From contig JAWOJB010000092.1 in NCBI GenBank assembly GCA_046484325.1, positions 1-43,558 of the forward strand: DNA of 43,558 bases, given 5' to 3'. The position numbers were made by a program, and so were the translations under genes. Origin of the DNA: JAWOJB01 sp046484325. Lineage in GTDB: Bacteria; Actinomycetota; Acidimicrobiia; Spongiisociales; ZC4RG35. The notes beneath the pieces were generated by a model. That model was not told where the DNA came from. It saw only the letters and a program-made list of their open reading frames with translations, and did no database searches. The stretch's first letter is position 1, and every line of letters starts with the position of its first letter. Of this stretch, positions 1-7,078 are shown one piece after another.

Positions 1-2
1 CT

Positions 3-668
3 CTGCTCGGCCTTCTTGGCTTCGTGCTGCTGATCGCCGGCTGCGCCACGAGTCCCGGGGGTACCGACCCAAACTCACCCGCCAGCGTTGCGGGTGCGGG
101 CGTCGTGGACCGAGGGCCTGATGAGGCCAACCCGAATCAGGTCGGTCCCCACGCGGTGCCGGCGGAGTTCATCGAGTCTGTTCTGGCCGATGAGGACGTG
201 ACATTCGAGGAGTTCGTGTTGGCCAAGCAGTACATGTACCGGTGCATGGTGGAAGGCGGTTTGGAGGGGAGGGTGGCCTTCGACCCCACCCTCAACCTCG
301 GTCTAATGGAGGTCTACCACCCTTTAGACAACGACTTCGACAATCCTACTGATCATGCCACCCCAGTCATACTGGGTTGTGAGGGATCGATAGATCCGAT
401 CACGGCCGTCTATGCGAGAGACAATCCTGAGACCCCCGAGCACCGGGAGCGGCAGCGGCAAGCGATCTTGGCATGTGTGCGCCGGGAAATTCCCGAGGTG
501 TATCGGGATCTGTCGGAGGATTGGGATCTGGATACCTTGAGGTTGTGGCTGTATGACCTGTCACCTGAGGAGTACGACATCGCAGACGTGGTGGCGGCAT
601 CGGACTGTGTGAACTCCGGTGGGGCGCCCTGGGTGTCGCTGCGGAAGGCGGCGGGGCTGGAAGACTAA
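3..668 (+). CDS. Lipoprotein of unknown function, 5' end outside the window
   Basis: The reading frame is open to the left edge. A GTG at 24 is possible, but the upstream codons continue a hydrophobic signal peptide (LLGLLGFVLLIAGC), so the true start is probably before base 1. The LIAGC lipobox predicts lipid attachment and export. The mature part is acidic, with a conserved-looking YMYRCMVEGG stretch and five cysteines after the lipobox that could form disulfides. I do not recognise the family. It ends 4 nt before the peptidoglycan-binding adaptor gene and is probably in one operon with the three exporter genes, suggesting an envelope-linked accessory role (inference). Codon use is less GC-biased than in genes after 3800. 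Confidence 0.8.
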   Translation: MLGLLGFVLLIAGCATSPGGTDPNSPASVAGAGVVDRGPDEANPNQVGPHAVPAEFIESVLADEDVTFEEFVLAKQYMYRCMVEGGLEGRVAFDPTLNLGLMEVYHPLDNDFDNPTDHATPVILGCEGSIDPITAVYARDNPETPEHRERQRQAILACVRREIPEVYRDLSEDWDLDTLRLWLYDLSPEEYDIADVVAASDCVNSGGAPWVSLRKAAGLED

Positions 669-672
669 GCCG

Positions 673-1770
673 ATGCCGGAGGATACGACTGCTCCGTCGG
701 GTTCCGCTGTCCGCCGGATGGTCCCCTGGATCCTGATACTCGGCTTGGCCTTGGGGCCGGCCGTGGGCTTGTGGGCATTGGCGTGGCGGGTGGACGACAC
801 CCCCCTAGAGCTTCGGTTCGGGCCCGAGCCGGTGTTCGCCGAGGCGACACGACGTATCCGCGACGGCCGCATGAATGTCGTTGCCGAGGTAGAGATCAAG
901 AGTGGACCTGTGTTGGTTGCCCCGGAATGGGCCGGTGTGGTGACCTCGGTGGAGATCTCGCAAGGCGACGTGTTAACTACCGGTGACGCCGTGCTGACGG
1001 TGGATCGTGTCACTCGCCTAGCGATGGCGAGCGACATGCCGTTTCATCGGGAACTGGCCGTAGGTTCCAGGGGCGGGGACGTCGAGGCGTTGGAGAGGCT
1101 CCTGGTGACCCTGGGGCTGTTCGGGGAGGAGCCCGACGGGATGTTCACCCGATCGACGGCGGCGGCGGTGACGGCCCTCGAAGCGATGGCTGGTGCTCCC
1201 CGCCCGACCGGTGTGTTCTCGCCTTCCCTGCTGATCTGGCTGCCAAGCGAGCCCCTGGTCGTAAGCGAGGTCCTGGTGGCGGTCGGCTCCCCGGCCCCCG
1301 GGGCCGGGTCCGTGATCGCTTCGACCGAGCCCAAGGTTGGCTCTGTTCGGCTGCTCCGAGGTGACGGCAGCCCCCTCGGCTTCGAGGGAGAGCGCCTGTT
1401 GGAGGTGGTGGGAACGGAAGTGGGCGTGGTCACCGGCGGATCCGCCGTTCCAGAGGATGTAGCTCGAGCTATCTGGGATGCCGGTCGGCCGCTTTCTCCC
1501 GACGGTGAGGCGGGAGGGGCCACCTTGATCCCGGTGACGCTGCGGCTTCCCAAGCCGGTAGAGGTATGGGCCGTAGCGTCGTCGGCGGTAATGGTGGACA
1601 AGGGTGGCGCCTCTACCTGTGTCTGGGTCGAGGACGGCGGCGCCCTCACACCGGTTCCCGTCAGTCCCGTTGGGGGCACGTTGGGTGTCACCGACCTGAA
1701 GGAGTCACTGGCGGGCCGAGCCGTGTTGATCAACCCTCTCGAAGTCCTTACGGACCCGTCATGTCCCTAA
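673..1770 (+). CDS. Membrane-fusion (HlyD-like) protein with peptidoglycan-binding domain
   Basis: A 365-residue adaptor for the ABC exporter encoded next. Residues 16-37 form one membrane anchor. Residues about 78-112 resemble half of a biotinyl/lipoyl hairpin (VTSVEISQGDVLTTGDAV). Residues about 125-190 look like a PG_binding_1 domain (GDVEALERLLVTLGLF...DGMFTRSTAAAV), placed where other HlyD proteins carry a coiled-coil. The remainder is beta-rich adaptor sequence. This architecture is common in Actinobacteria, where such proteins sit with MacB-like ATPase and permease genes. ATG 673 was chosen over the upstream GTG 619 because it follows the previous stop by 4 nt. The 3' end overlaps the ATPase gene by 10 nt, indicating translational coupling. 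The exported substrate is unknown. Confidence 0.82.
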   Translation: MPEDTTAPSGSAVRRMVPWILILGLALGPAVGLWALAWRVDDTPLELRFGPEPVFAEATRRIRDGRMNVVAEVEIKSGPVLVAPEWAGVVTSVEISQGDVLTTGDAVLTVDRVTRLAMASDMPFHRELAVGSRGGDVEALERLLVTLGLFGEEPDGMFTRSTAAAVTALEAMAGAPRPTGVFSPSLLIWLPSEPLVVSEVLVAVGSPAPGAGSVIASTEPKVGSVRLLRGDGSPLGFEGERLLEVVGTEVGVVTGGSAVPEDVARAIWDAGRPLSPDGEAGGATLIPVTLRLPKPVEVWAVASSAVMVDKGGASTCVWVEDGGALTPVPVSPVGGTLGVTDLKESLAGRAVLINPLEVLTDPSCP

Positions 1771-2378
1771 TACTCCGAGGTGTCGTCTTCGGATACCCGG
1801 GTGGCCCGCCGGTGCTCAACATCGAGCAGATGAGACTCGACCTAGGTCAGGTGATCGCCGTGACCGGACCCTCGGGGTCGGGCAAGACCACGCTTCTCCA
1901 GCTCATCGGAGGGCTACTACATCCACAGCGGGGAACGATCGAGGGCCGGCCACCGCCCGAAACGATCCGATGGGTGTTCCAGACACCAACCGTGCTGGGG
2001 CGCCGCACCGTACTTGACAACCTGTTGCTGGGACTCCACCAGCGACGTTTGGATACCCCCACGGCGGCGGCAACTGCGAGACAGGCTCTGGTGGCCATTG
2101 GTTTGGGCCAACTCGCCAGCCGAGCTGCCGGCTCGCTGTCTGGCGGTGAGACACAGCGGGTTCAGATCGCCCGCGCACTGGTCGGCCGGCCGCCGCTTGT
2201 CCTCGCCGACGAGCCCACCGGCCAGTTGGACCGATCCAACACGGAGCAGGTCATCGCTTCCCTCGCGGCCCTCAGCACCTCGGACTCGACTGTTGTCGTC
2301 GCCTCGCACGACCCGCTCGTCGCGGAAGCCTGTGATCGACGCTTCGAGCTTCGTGATGGCCGAGCCATCGAGGTCTGA
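1761..2378 (+). CDS. ABC transporter ATP-binding protein (MacB/LolD type)
   Basis: A 205-residue ATPase powering the permease encoded downstream. Walker A is GPSGSGKTT at residues 36-44, the signature is LSGGE at 126-130, Walker B is LVLADE at 146-151, and the switch histidine is in ASHDP near 183. The Q-loop glutamine is in VFQTP. Length and motifs fit the LolD/MacB/FtsE exporter class, which uses mechanical transmission rather than substrate translocation through the membrane (family knowledge). ATG 1761 lies inside the 3' end of the adaptor gene; the upstream in-frame extension only reads an alternative frame of that gene. Confidence 0.93.
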   Translation: MSLILRGVVFGYPGGPPVLNIEQMRLDLGQVIAVTGPSGSGKTTLLQLIGGLLHPQRGTIEGRPPPETIRWVFQTPTVLGRRTVLDNLLLGLHQRRLDTPTAAATARQALVAIGLGQLASRAAGSLSGGETQRVQIARALVGRPPLVLADEPTGQLDRSNTEQVIASLAALSTSDSTVVVASHDPLVAEACDRRFELRDGRAIEV

Positions 2379-2383
2379 CGGAG

Positions 2384-3457
2384 ATGTGGCGGCTTTCTGT
2401 AGTGCTCCGAGAGATCGGCGCCAACCTCCTAGCCGAGAGATGGCGGGGGGTAGTCATTGCTGTGGTCACCGCAGCTGTTACGGGCTCGGTCGTGACCACG
2501 GAGCTGGATCAGGTCCGTGCCGCAGTGGTTGCCGATGCCGAGCTTCGAAGCGCCGGACGTTACGTGTATGTTGCGCGGGCGGAAGGCAGCATGTCGTCCA
2601 TCGATGCGACTCGATGCGTCGCCCTCGGCCACAACCCTGCGGCGTTGACGGCAGGTGGATACAAGCTAGACGGCCCGGTAGCCATTGCGAAGGCACCAGG
2701 AGAGTTGTTCGAAGCGCGGATGACGATCGGTGGCATGCTGACCCTGCTCGCTCCCCACAACTCGCCGTCGCCGGGCGACGTCTACGTCGCCCAGGCCGCT
2801 GCTTCGCGGATCGGACTGGCGGACGGCGGGATGGTTCTCCTCGGACACGGTCTCGGGAGAGCCCGGGTGTCCGTTGTCGACATGAGCGCACGAATTCCGG
2901 ACCCGGGACCGTGGATGTGGATACCAACCGCTCCGGTGGAGAAGCTCCATGAGTGCTGGGTCGAGGTGATCCCCGCAGCGGATCGGGTTGCCCAACAATG
3001 GATCACGGCATGGCTGAGCCGTGGAGAGGGGACCGTCATTGTGGCGCGGCTGTTAGGCGAGGACCGCTTGCGAACTGATCCGGTCGCTGCATTCCACGGG
3101 CGTCCCACCCGCTATGCCTGGGCCGCTGCAGGCTCCGTGGTTGGGATCATGATCTGGCTCATCACGTGGTTTCGCCGCTCGGAAATGGCTCTATACCGCA
3201 CGGTGGGATCCTCCCGGGGCCAAACCACGTTGCTCTATGTGATCCCCTCCATGGTCCTGGTCGGAGTCGGAGTGCTCCTTGGTGCGCTCTACGGTGTTCA
3301 CCTTCACGGCCTCAAGTCGGCGGTGACGGCTTCCGCCCTCACCGCAGCGACGCGCCAAGCCGTCATGACGCTTAACACCGCTTTGCTGGTCACCCTCCTG
3401 GGGGCACTCGTCACGGTGGCTGGCAACATCGCTGGGTACATCCGTCAGCGCCTGTGA
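2384..3457 (+). CDS. FtsX/MacB-like ABC transporter permease
   Basis: A 357-residue membrane protein with MacB topology: one N-terminal membrane helix (about residues 23-42, VVIAVVTAAVTGSVVTT), a long extracytoplasmic domain of roughly 190 residues, and three C-terminal helices (about 242-262, 279-306 and 325-352). This matches permeases that couple to LolD/MacB ATPases and to a membrane-fusion protein, all encoded immediately upstream. The gene starts 5 nt after the ATPase stop. Helix positions are estimated by eye. Substrate is unknown; lipoproteins, peptides or cell-wall-active compounds are all possible for this class. Confidence 0.85.
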   Translation: MWRLSVVLREIGANLLAERWRGVVIAVVTAAVTGSVVTTELDQVRAAVVADAELRSAGRYVYVARAEGSMSSIDATRCVALGHNPAALTAGGYKLDGPVAIAKAPGELFEARMTIGGMLTLLAPHNSPSPGDVYVAQAAASRIGLADGGMVLLGHGLGRARVSVVDMSARIPDPGPWMWIPTAPVEKLHECWVEVIPAADRVAQQWITAWLSRGEGTVIVARLLGEDRLRTDPVAAFHGRPTRYAWAAAGSVVGIMIWLITWFRRSEMALYRTVGSSRGQTTLLYVIPSMVLVGVGVLLGALYGVHLHGLKSAVTASALTAATRQAVMTLNTALLVTLLGALVTVAGNIAGYIRQRL

Positions 3458-3639
3458 ATCAACGAGGCGGGCAGTGCATCGCCTGCGGCGCATGTGCTGG
3501 AACAGCACGTCCAGCAGACCGGATCATGAACCCGGAGTTCGACCCCGAACGAATGATGCCCCTTTCAGGTCGCTCAAAACAGATGCCGGTCGGAGACGAG
3601 GTGGTCACCCGCCGCATCGAGCGGCCCCCTCGCTCGTGA
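3454..3639 (+). CDS. Possible small protein with CxxCxxC motif
   Basis: The GTG overlaps the permease stop (GTGA), a usual coupling arrangement, and opens a 61-codon frame beginning MNQRGGQCIACGAC. The CxxCxxC cluster could bind metal or be processed. No family is recognised and codon bias is only moderate, so this may be a chance frame in element-end DNA. Confidence 0.25.
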   Translation: MNQRGGQCIACGACAGTARPADRIMNPEFDPERMMPLSGRSKQMPVGDEVVTRRIERPPRS

Positions 3640-3656
3640 CACATCCGTGACACAAC
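3635..3656 (+). repeat. Tandem 11-bp direct repeat (CGTGACACATC / CGTGACACAAC)
   Basis: Two adjacent 11-mers differ at one position. They lie about 100 bp inside the putative rnpB junction. Short direct repeats of this kind are typical arm-type binding sites for tyrosine recombinases; that role here is inference. Confidence 0.5.
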
Positions 3657-3681
3657 ACAACGAGAAACGTCAATGGCAAGA

Positions 3682-3693
3682 GCGTAATTACGC
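3682..3693. repeat. 12-bp perfect palindrome GCGTAATTACGC
   Basis: A perfect AT-centred palindrome in otherwise non-coding DNA close to the rnpB fragment. A protein-binding site is possible. No other copy was noticed in the window. Confidence 0.5.
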
Positions 3694-3720
3694 GAGCGTG
3701 TTTTCCCTGGTAGATGCCAC

Positions 3721-3748
3721 TTTCGGCGCATTTCACCAGGTGCCGAAA
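3721..3748. repeat. Inverted repeat TTTCGGC...GCCGAAA next to rnpB fragment
   Basis: Perfect 7-bp arms at 3721-3727 and 3742-3748 with a 14-nt spacer, ending a few bases before the sequence resembling rnpB. Position and form fit a recombinase core site, but this is not proven. Confidence 0.35.
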
Positions 3749-3754
3749 CCGGGG

Positions 3755-3788
3755 ATGACAGAATCCGGCTTACAGGCGGGCTCGCACC
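3755..3788 (+). ncRNA. rnpB: 3'-terminal fragment of RNase P RNA
   Basis: The stretch beginning TGACAGAATCCGGCTTACAG and ending GCTCGCACC matches the universally conserved 3' end of type A RNase P RNA (E. coli has GACAGAACCCGGCTTATCGG at the same place), including the closing strand of helix P1. The 5' strand expected to pair with it (about GGTGCGAGCC) and the conserved GAGGAAAGTCC block are absent upstream, where the DNA is protein-coding. So only the 3' end is present, followed 2 nt later by a hairpin that would have been the rnpB terminator. It is probably not functional and marks an integration junction. Confidence 0.75.
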
Positions 3789-3790
3789 GT

Positions 3791-3818
3791 GAAGAGGGCT
3801 CCTCCGGGGGCCCTCTTC
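3791..3818. terminator. Strong 12-bp hairpin with TCCG loop
   Basis: Arms 3791-3802 and 3807-3818 pair over 12 bp (one G-T pair) around the loop TCCG. It directly follows the rnpB fragment and lies 22 bp beyond the stop of the leftward gene ending at 3841, so it could act in both directions. No T-run follows. Confidence 0.7.
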
Positions 3819-3840
3819 GCCATCGACCGGGGACCGCTGC

Positions 3841-4479
3841 TCACGGGACGATGATCGGCATCGTGAGGACGACCACCGCACCGCCGACGAGCGTGACGAG
3901 GGCGAGGATCCCCATGCCGAACCGGGCCCTCGGATTCGCCAGTTTCGAGCCGATGCCGGCGAAGAGCAGAACCGAGGCGAACAGGACGGCGGTGAGGACG
4001 TAGTTGTCGCCGTTCTGGTTGGCCTCGAGAGCCTCGGTGGCCTTTCCGTTGGCGCGCTCGACGTAGGCCTCGGCCTCCTCCTCGGCCTCCAGCCTGTACT
4101 CGGGCATGGCGAATGGCGACGAGGGGGCGTCGGGGTTCGTCAGCGGCTGGGTACCGACCCAGGCGTCGATCGCCACCCCGAGCCGCTCGGGGAACCGCTC
4201 CTCGTAGAAGCGGACGAGATCTTCGTTCCCATCCGCATAGGCCTCGACCCACCTCGTGAACAGGCCCACGTCGACAGCCCGCTGGGTGGCGGCGAGGTTC
4301 GACGACCGCAGCGACTCGGAGCGAAGCGCCCCGGCCTCGTTGAACCGGATCGCCATGATGCCGCTCCACTTGGTCGCCTGGAACCCCGACCAGGCAGCGA
4401 GGACGGTCGTCAGCGACATCAGGACCGCGACCATCACCTCGAATCGGTGGATGGATCGCTCACCGGTCGGCTGCATCAT
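3841..4479 (-). CDS. Membrane protein of unknown function with three helices
   Basis: A 212-residue protein with one N-terminal helix (about residues 15-33) and two at the C-terminus (about 160-180 and 188-209). The soluble part between them is rich in acidic residues and helix-forming (EAEEEAEAYVERANGKATEALEA). The arrangement resembles DUF4337-like proteins, but I cannot assign it firmly. It begins 13 nt after the K+ channel gene on the same strand and is probably cotranscribed with it, so it may be an accessory or structural partner of the channel (inference). Confidence 0.75.
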   Translation of the reverse strand: MMQPTGERSIHRFEVMVAVLMSLTTVLAAWSGFQATKWSGIMAIRFNEAGALRSESLRSSNLAATQRAVDVGLFTRWVEAYADGNEDLVRFYEERFPERLGVAIDAWVGTQPLTNPDAPSSPFAMPEYRLEAEEEAEAYVERANGKATEALEANQNGDNYVLTAVLFASVLLFAGIGSKLANPRARFGMGILALVTLVGGAVVVLTMPIIVP

Positions 4480-4492
4480 GGCGGCCGGGACT

Positions 4493-5170
4493 CTACTCCG
4501 CCTCCCGGTACCCGCTACGCGGCCGCCCGATGTTGGAGACCAGCAGGGCGACGGCGCTGACCAGGTAGATCTGCCCGATCAGGCCCCCGGCCATCGCCAC
4601 CGCCCGTGAGAGTCCGGTGGCGGGGGTGATGTCGCCGAACCCGATCGTCGTGAGAGTGATGAACGAGAAGTAGATGGCGTCGCTGAGCACCAGCGGATCC
4701 CCGACGTTGCCGAGGAGCATCGGCCCGTCGACGAACCGCTGTCCGAGGACGAGCAGATAGGTGACGGCGAGGCCGATCATGAGATAGAGACAGAGCGCCC
4801 CCGCCACGGTATGGATCGTGATCGTGCGGTGGCGGGCGAGCCGGCGGACGATGACCCACGGCCCGGTCACCGCGATCAGGAGCCCGACGGCGGACTGCAG
4901 GCCCGATCCGAACTCCGGGGGACCCACCCACACCGAGATCACGAGCGACGCCACCGCCATGGCGACGAGGACGACCGCAACCAGCGTCGCCCGGCCACGC
5001 ACCTCCGCCACCCGGTAGATCACGAGCAGGGCCCCGGCCTCGGCCAGCACGGCGATCGAGGCGACGACCCGGGACTCGAAGGACAGGGCCCCGACCGCCA
5101 CGGTCGCGAGGAGGATCACGAGGACCAGGCCGAACCGGTCCCTGGTGGCGGGGTCGGGTGCGTCGGACAT
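4493..5170 (-). CDS. Potassium channel, two-pore-helix (Ion_trans_2) type
   Basis: A 225-residue membrane protein with the selectivity filter TTIGFGD at residues 174-180, between a penultimate helix (about 121-143) and the last helix (about 190-215). Four further hydrophobic segments precede this pore unit (about 14-30, 35-52, 61-81, 92-108), giving a six-helix channel without the arginine-rich S4 sensor, so voltage gating is unlikely. It should conduct K+ across the cytoplasmic membrane. ATG 5170 was chosen because TACCAT lies 6 nt upstream, predicting a leaderless transcript; the longer frame to 5221 adds unlikely proline-rich sequence. Confidence 0.88.
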   Translation of the reverse strand: MSDAPDPATRDRFGLVLVILLATVAVGALSFESRVVASIAVLAEAGALLVIYRVAEVRGRATLVAVVLVAMAVASLVISVWVGPPEFGSGLQSAVGLLIAVTGPWVIVRRLARHRTITIHTVAGALCLYLMIGLAVTYLLVLGQRFVDGPMLLGNVGDPLVLSDAIYFSFITLTTIGFGDITPATGLSRAVAMAGGLIGQIYLVSAVALLVSNIGRPRSGYREAE

Positions 5171-5176
5171 ACGGGG

Positions 5177-5182
5177 ATGGTA
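5177..5182 (-). promoter_or_regulatory. -10 box TACCAT of K+ channel gene (leaderless)
   Basis: TACCAT is followed by 6 nt and then the ATG at 5170, so transcription should start at or next to the start codon. Confidence 0.6.
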
Positions 5183-5190
5183 CGAACGGG

Positions 5191-5205
5191 CGCCCCCCGG
5201 GGGCG
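5191..5205. repeat. 15-bp GC palindrome between divergent genes
   Basis: Arms CGCCCCC and GGGGGCG flank one C. It sits between the divergent K+ channel and SRAP genes and could be an operator or simply a GC-rich hairpin. Confidence 0.3.
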
Positions 5206-5276
5206 GTCTTTGCGCAGACACCCGGGGGTGACGAGGAGGACAGATCGTCCGCCACGACCTGGCTCCCCGGCACCGG

Positions 5277-5282
5277 TACCGT
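5277..5282 (+). promoter_or_regulatory. -10 box TACCGT of SRAP gene (leaderless)
   Basis: TACCGT is followed by 7 nt and the ATG at 5290, matching the leaderless layout seen elsewhere in the window. Confidence 0.6.
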
Positions 5283-5289
5283 CTACGCC

Positions 5290-5985
5290 ATGTGCGGCCG
5301 ATACGTGATCGCCGGCGACGCCGCCGACTACGCCGAGCACTTCCGGGTGGACCGCATCGTCGCCGACCCGAGGGAGCCGTCGTTCAACGTCGCGCCCACC
5401 GACGAGGTCTACGCGGTGGCCGAGCACGACGACGAGCGCTTGCTCGGCACCATGCGCTGGGGACTGCTCCCCCACTGGGCGAAGGACGCCAGGAAGATCC
5501 ACATCAACGCCAGAGCCGAGACGGTGGCCACCAGCCGGCTCTTCGCCGAGTCGTTCGCCCGGAGGCGTTGCATCCTCCCCGCCACCGGGTTCTACGAGTG
5601 GGAGCCGAAGGACCGGGGACGCACCCCGCACTGGATCCATCGGGCCGACGGCTATCCCATGGCCTTCGCCGGAATCTGGTCGTCGTGGAAGGACCCGGAG
5701 ACCGACACCTGGGTGCGGACCTGTTCGATCATCACCACCGAGGCCGCTGGCGGCATCCGCCACATCCACGATCGGATGCCCCTGAACCTACCCCACGAGG
5801 TCTGGGACGCCTGGCTCGACCGCGAGCTCACCGACGTCGAACCCGTCCGCGCCCTGATGCAGCCGCTCGACCCGGACCTCCTGATGGAGCATGCCATCTC
5901 GAAACGGGTGAACTCGGTCCGCAACGACGGTCCCGAGCTCATCGAACCCGACCCCGGCCTCCCACAAGATCCGAGCCGTCGGTAG
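5290..5985 (+). CDS. yedK: SRAP-family abasic-site processing protein (YedK/HMCES)
   Basis: A 231-residue SRAP protein. After removal of Met1, Cys2 forms a covalent thiazolidine link to abasic sites in single-stranded DNA, protecting them from cleavage. All key residues are visible: Cys2 (MCGRY), Asn33 (FNVAPT), Glu103 (GFYEWE) and His160 (HDRMP). The requirement for Cys2 fixes the start at ATG 5290 rather than the longer frame from 5158. It starts a rightward run of genes, but the next gene has its own -10-like box, so cotranscription is uncertain. No SOS polymerase genes are adjacent. Confidence 0.96.
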   Translation: MCGRYVIAGDAADYAEHFRVDRIVADPREPSFNVAPTDEVYAVAEHDDERLLGTMRWGLLPHWAKDARKIHINARAETVATSRLFAESFARRRCILPATGFYEWEPKDRGRTPHWIHRADGYPMAFAGIWSSWKDPETDTWVRTCSIITTEAAGGIRHIHDRMPLNLPHEVWDAWLDRELTDVEPVRALMQPLDPDLLMEHAISKRVNSVRNDGPELIEPDPGLPQDPSRR

Positions 5986-5988
5986 CCT
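5983..5988 (+). promoter_or_regulatory. -10 box TAGCCT before histidine phosphatase gene
   Basis: TAGCCT ends 8 nt before GTG 5997 and would give a leaderless or near-leaderless transcript. It overlaps the SRAP stop codon region. Confidence 0.45.
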
Positions 5989-5996
5989 CCGGGCTC

Positions 5997-6608
5997 GTGA
6001 CCCGCATCCTCCTCATCCGGCACGCCCGCACCCCCGAGACCGGCACGCGGCTCACCGGGCGTCTCCCCGGCGTGTCGCTCGGTGACGCCGGTCGGGTGGA
6101 GGCGTCGGGGCTGGCCGATCGGCTCGCCTCCGTCCCCTTCCGAGCGGTCTACGCCTCGCCGATCGAGCGAACCTGGGAGACGGCCCTCGCCCTCACCGAC
6201 CGTCGCCGGCTCGAACCGATCCGCCACGACGGCCTGCTCGAGGTGGACTATGGCGACTGGTCGGGCCGGACCCTCTCGTCGCTGTCCCGCCTCAAGGCCT
6301 GGCGAACCGTGCAGACCACCCCTTCGAGAATGCGCTTCCCCGGGGGCGAGTCGCTGGTCGAGGCACAGGCGCGAGCGGTCGCCTCCTGTGAGGGGATCGC
6401 CGGGCGCCATCGTTCACAGACGGTGGCGCTCGTCACCCACGCCGACGTGATCAAGGCGCTGCTGTCCCACTACCTCGGCCAACCGCTCGATCTCTTCCAG
6501 CGAATCACGGTCGCCCCCGCCTCCCTCTCGGTGGTCGACCTGCCCTCGGGGGGGACACCGCGGATCGTCGCCGTCAACACGAGCGGAGAGCCTTCGACAT
6601 GGCGATAG
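5997..6608 (+). CDS. Histidine phosphatase family protein (MSMEG_4193-like)
   Basis: A 203-residue enzyme of the phosphoglycerate-mutase/acid-phosphatase fold. The catalytic RHA motif is at residues 8-10 (LLIRHARTPE), and the second active-site histidine is in LVTHADV towards the C-terminus. GTG 5997 was selected because it places RH at the usual distance from the N-terminus. It overlaps the DUF3090 gene by 10 nt. The order phosphatase, DUF3090, SCO1521-like protein is a conserved actinobacterial cluster; the physiological substrate is unknown. Confidence 0.92.
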   Translation: MTRILLIRHARTPETGTRLTGRLPGVSLGDAGRVEASGLADRLASVPFRAVYASPIERTWETALALTDRRRLEPIRHDGLLEVDYGDWSGRTLSSLSRLKAWRTVQTTPSRMRFPGGESLVEAQARAVASCEGIAGRHRSQTVALVTHADVIKALLSHYLGQPLDLFQRITVAPASLSVVDLPSGGTPRIVAVNTSGEPSTWR

Positions 6609-7078
6609 ACGACCTGGGACCGGCAGAGCGGATCGCCGCCGGGGCAGTCGGGCGACCCGGCAGCCGGCGTTTCTACCTGGAGGTCGTGGCCGGAGGGGTC
6701 CGGCACCTCATGCTCGCCGAGAAGCAGCAGATCGCGGCCCTGGCGGAACAGGGCGTCGAGATCCTGGCACGATCCGAGGTCGACGTGGACGGTGAGGCGG
6801 TCGATCGCCTCATCGAAGAGGGGCTGGACATCGACGAAGCCTCGGACGAGCGCTTTCGCATCGGAAGCATCGCCATGGGGATCGATCGATCCGACCTGGT
6901 GTCGCTGACCGTCGAGTCCACGGACGAGGGCGAGGGCGTCACTTTCATCGTCGCCCCCGAGCAGTTCGTGGCGATGGCCGAGGTCGCACTGAAGGCGGTT
7001 GCGGGCGGACGGCCGATCTGCCGGTGGTGCCGGCTGCCGATGGATCCCGACGGCCATGCCTGCCCGGCCCGCAACTGA
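6599..7078 (+). CDS. DUF3090 family protein
   Basis: A 159-residue protein that matches the DUF3090 family in length, in its N-terminal RFYLEVVAGGVRHLMLAEK segment and in its C-terminal cysteine cluster CRWCRLPMDPDGHAC, which could hold a metal. No biochemical function is established. It is translationally coupled to the phosphatase gene upstream (10-nt overlap) and to the SCO1521-like gene downstream (23-nt overlap), indicating the three act together. Confidence 0.93.
   Translation: MAIDDLGPAERIAAGAVGRPGSRRFYLEVVAGGVRHLMLAEKQQIAALAEQGVEILARSEVDVDGEAVDRLIEEGLDIDEASDERFRIGSIAMGIDRSDLVSLTVESTDEGEGVTFIVAPEQFVAMAEVALKAVAGGRPICRWCRLPMDPDGHACPARN

Larger units (their letters stand above)
1..3788. 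mobile_element. Right end of a putative element integrated at the 3' end of rnpB
   Basis: Three signs suggest this segment is foreign. Its genes use many A/T-ending codons and are visibly lower in GC than everything to the right. The non-coding strip 3458-3754 holds an 11-bp tandem repeat and a 12-bp perfect palindrome. It stops at a sequence matching only the last ~34 nt of RNase P RNA, with no other part of that gene in the window. Site-specific elements inserted in stable RNA genes usually leave an intact gene at one end and a displaced 3' fragment at the other; this would be the displaced end. No integrase is visible, so it would lie beyond the left edge. The element interpretation is inference; the truncated rnpB match is what is seen. 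Confidence 0.5.

Noticed and set aside
5158..5289. N-terminal extension of the SRAP protein
   Set aside because: SRAP activity needs Cys directly after the initiator Met, which fixes the start at 5290.
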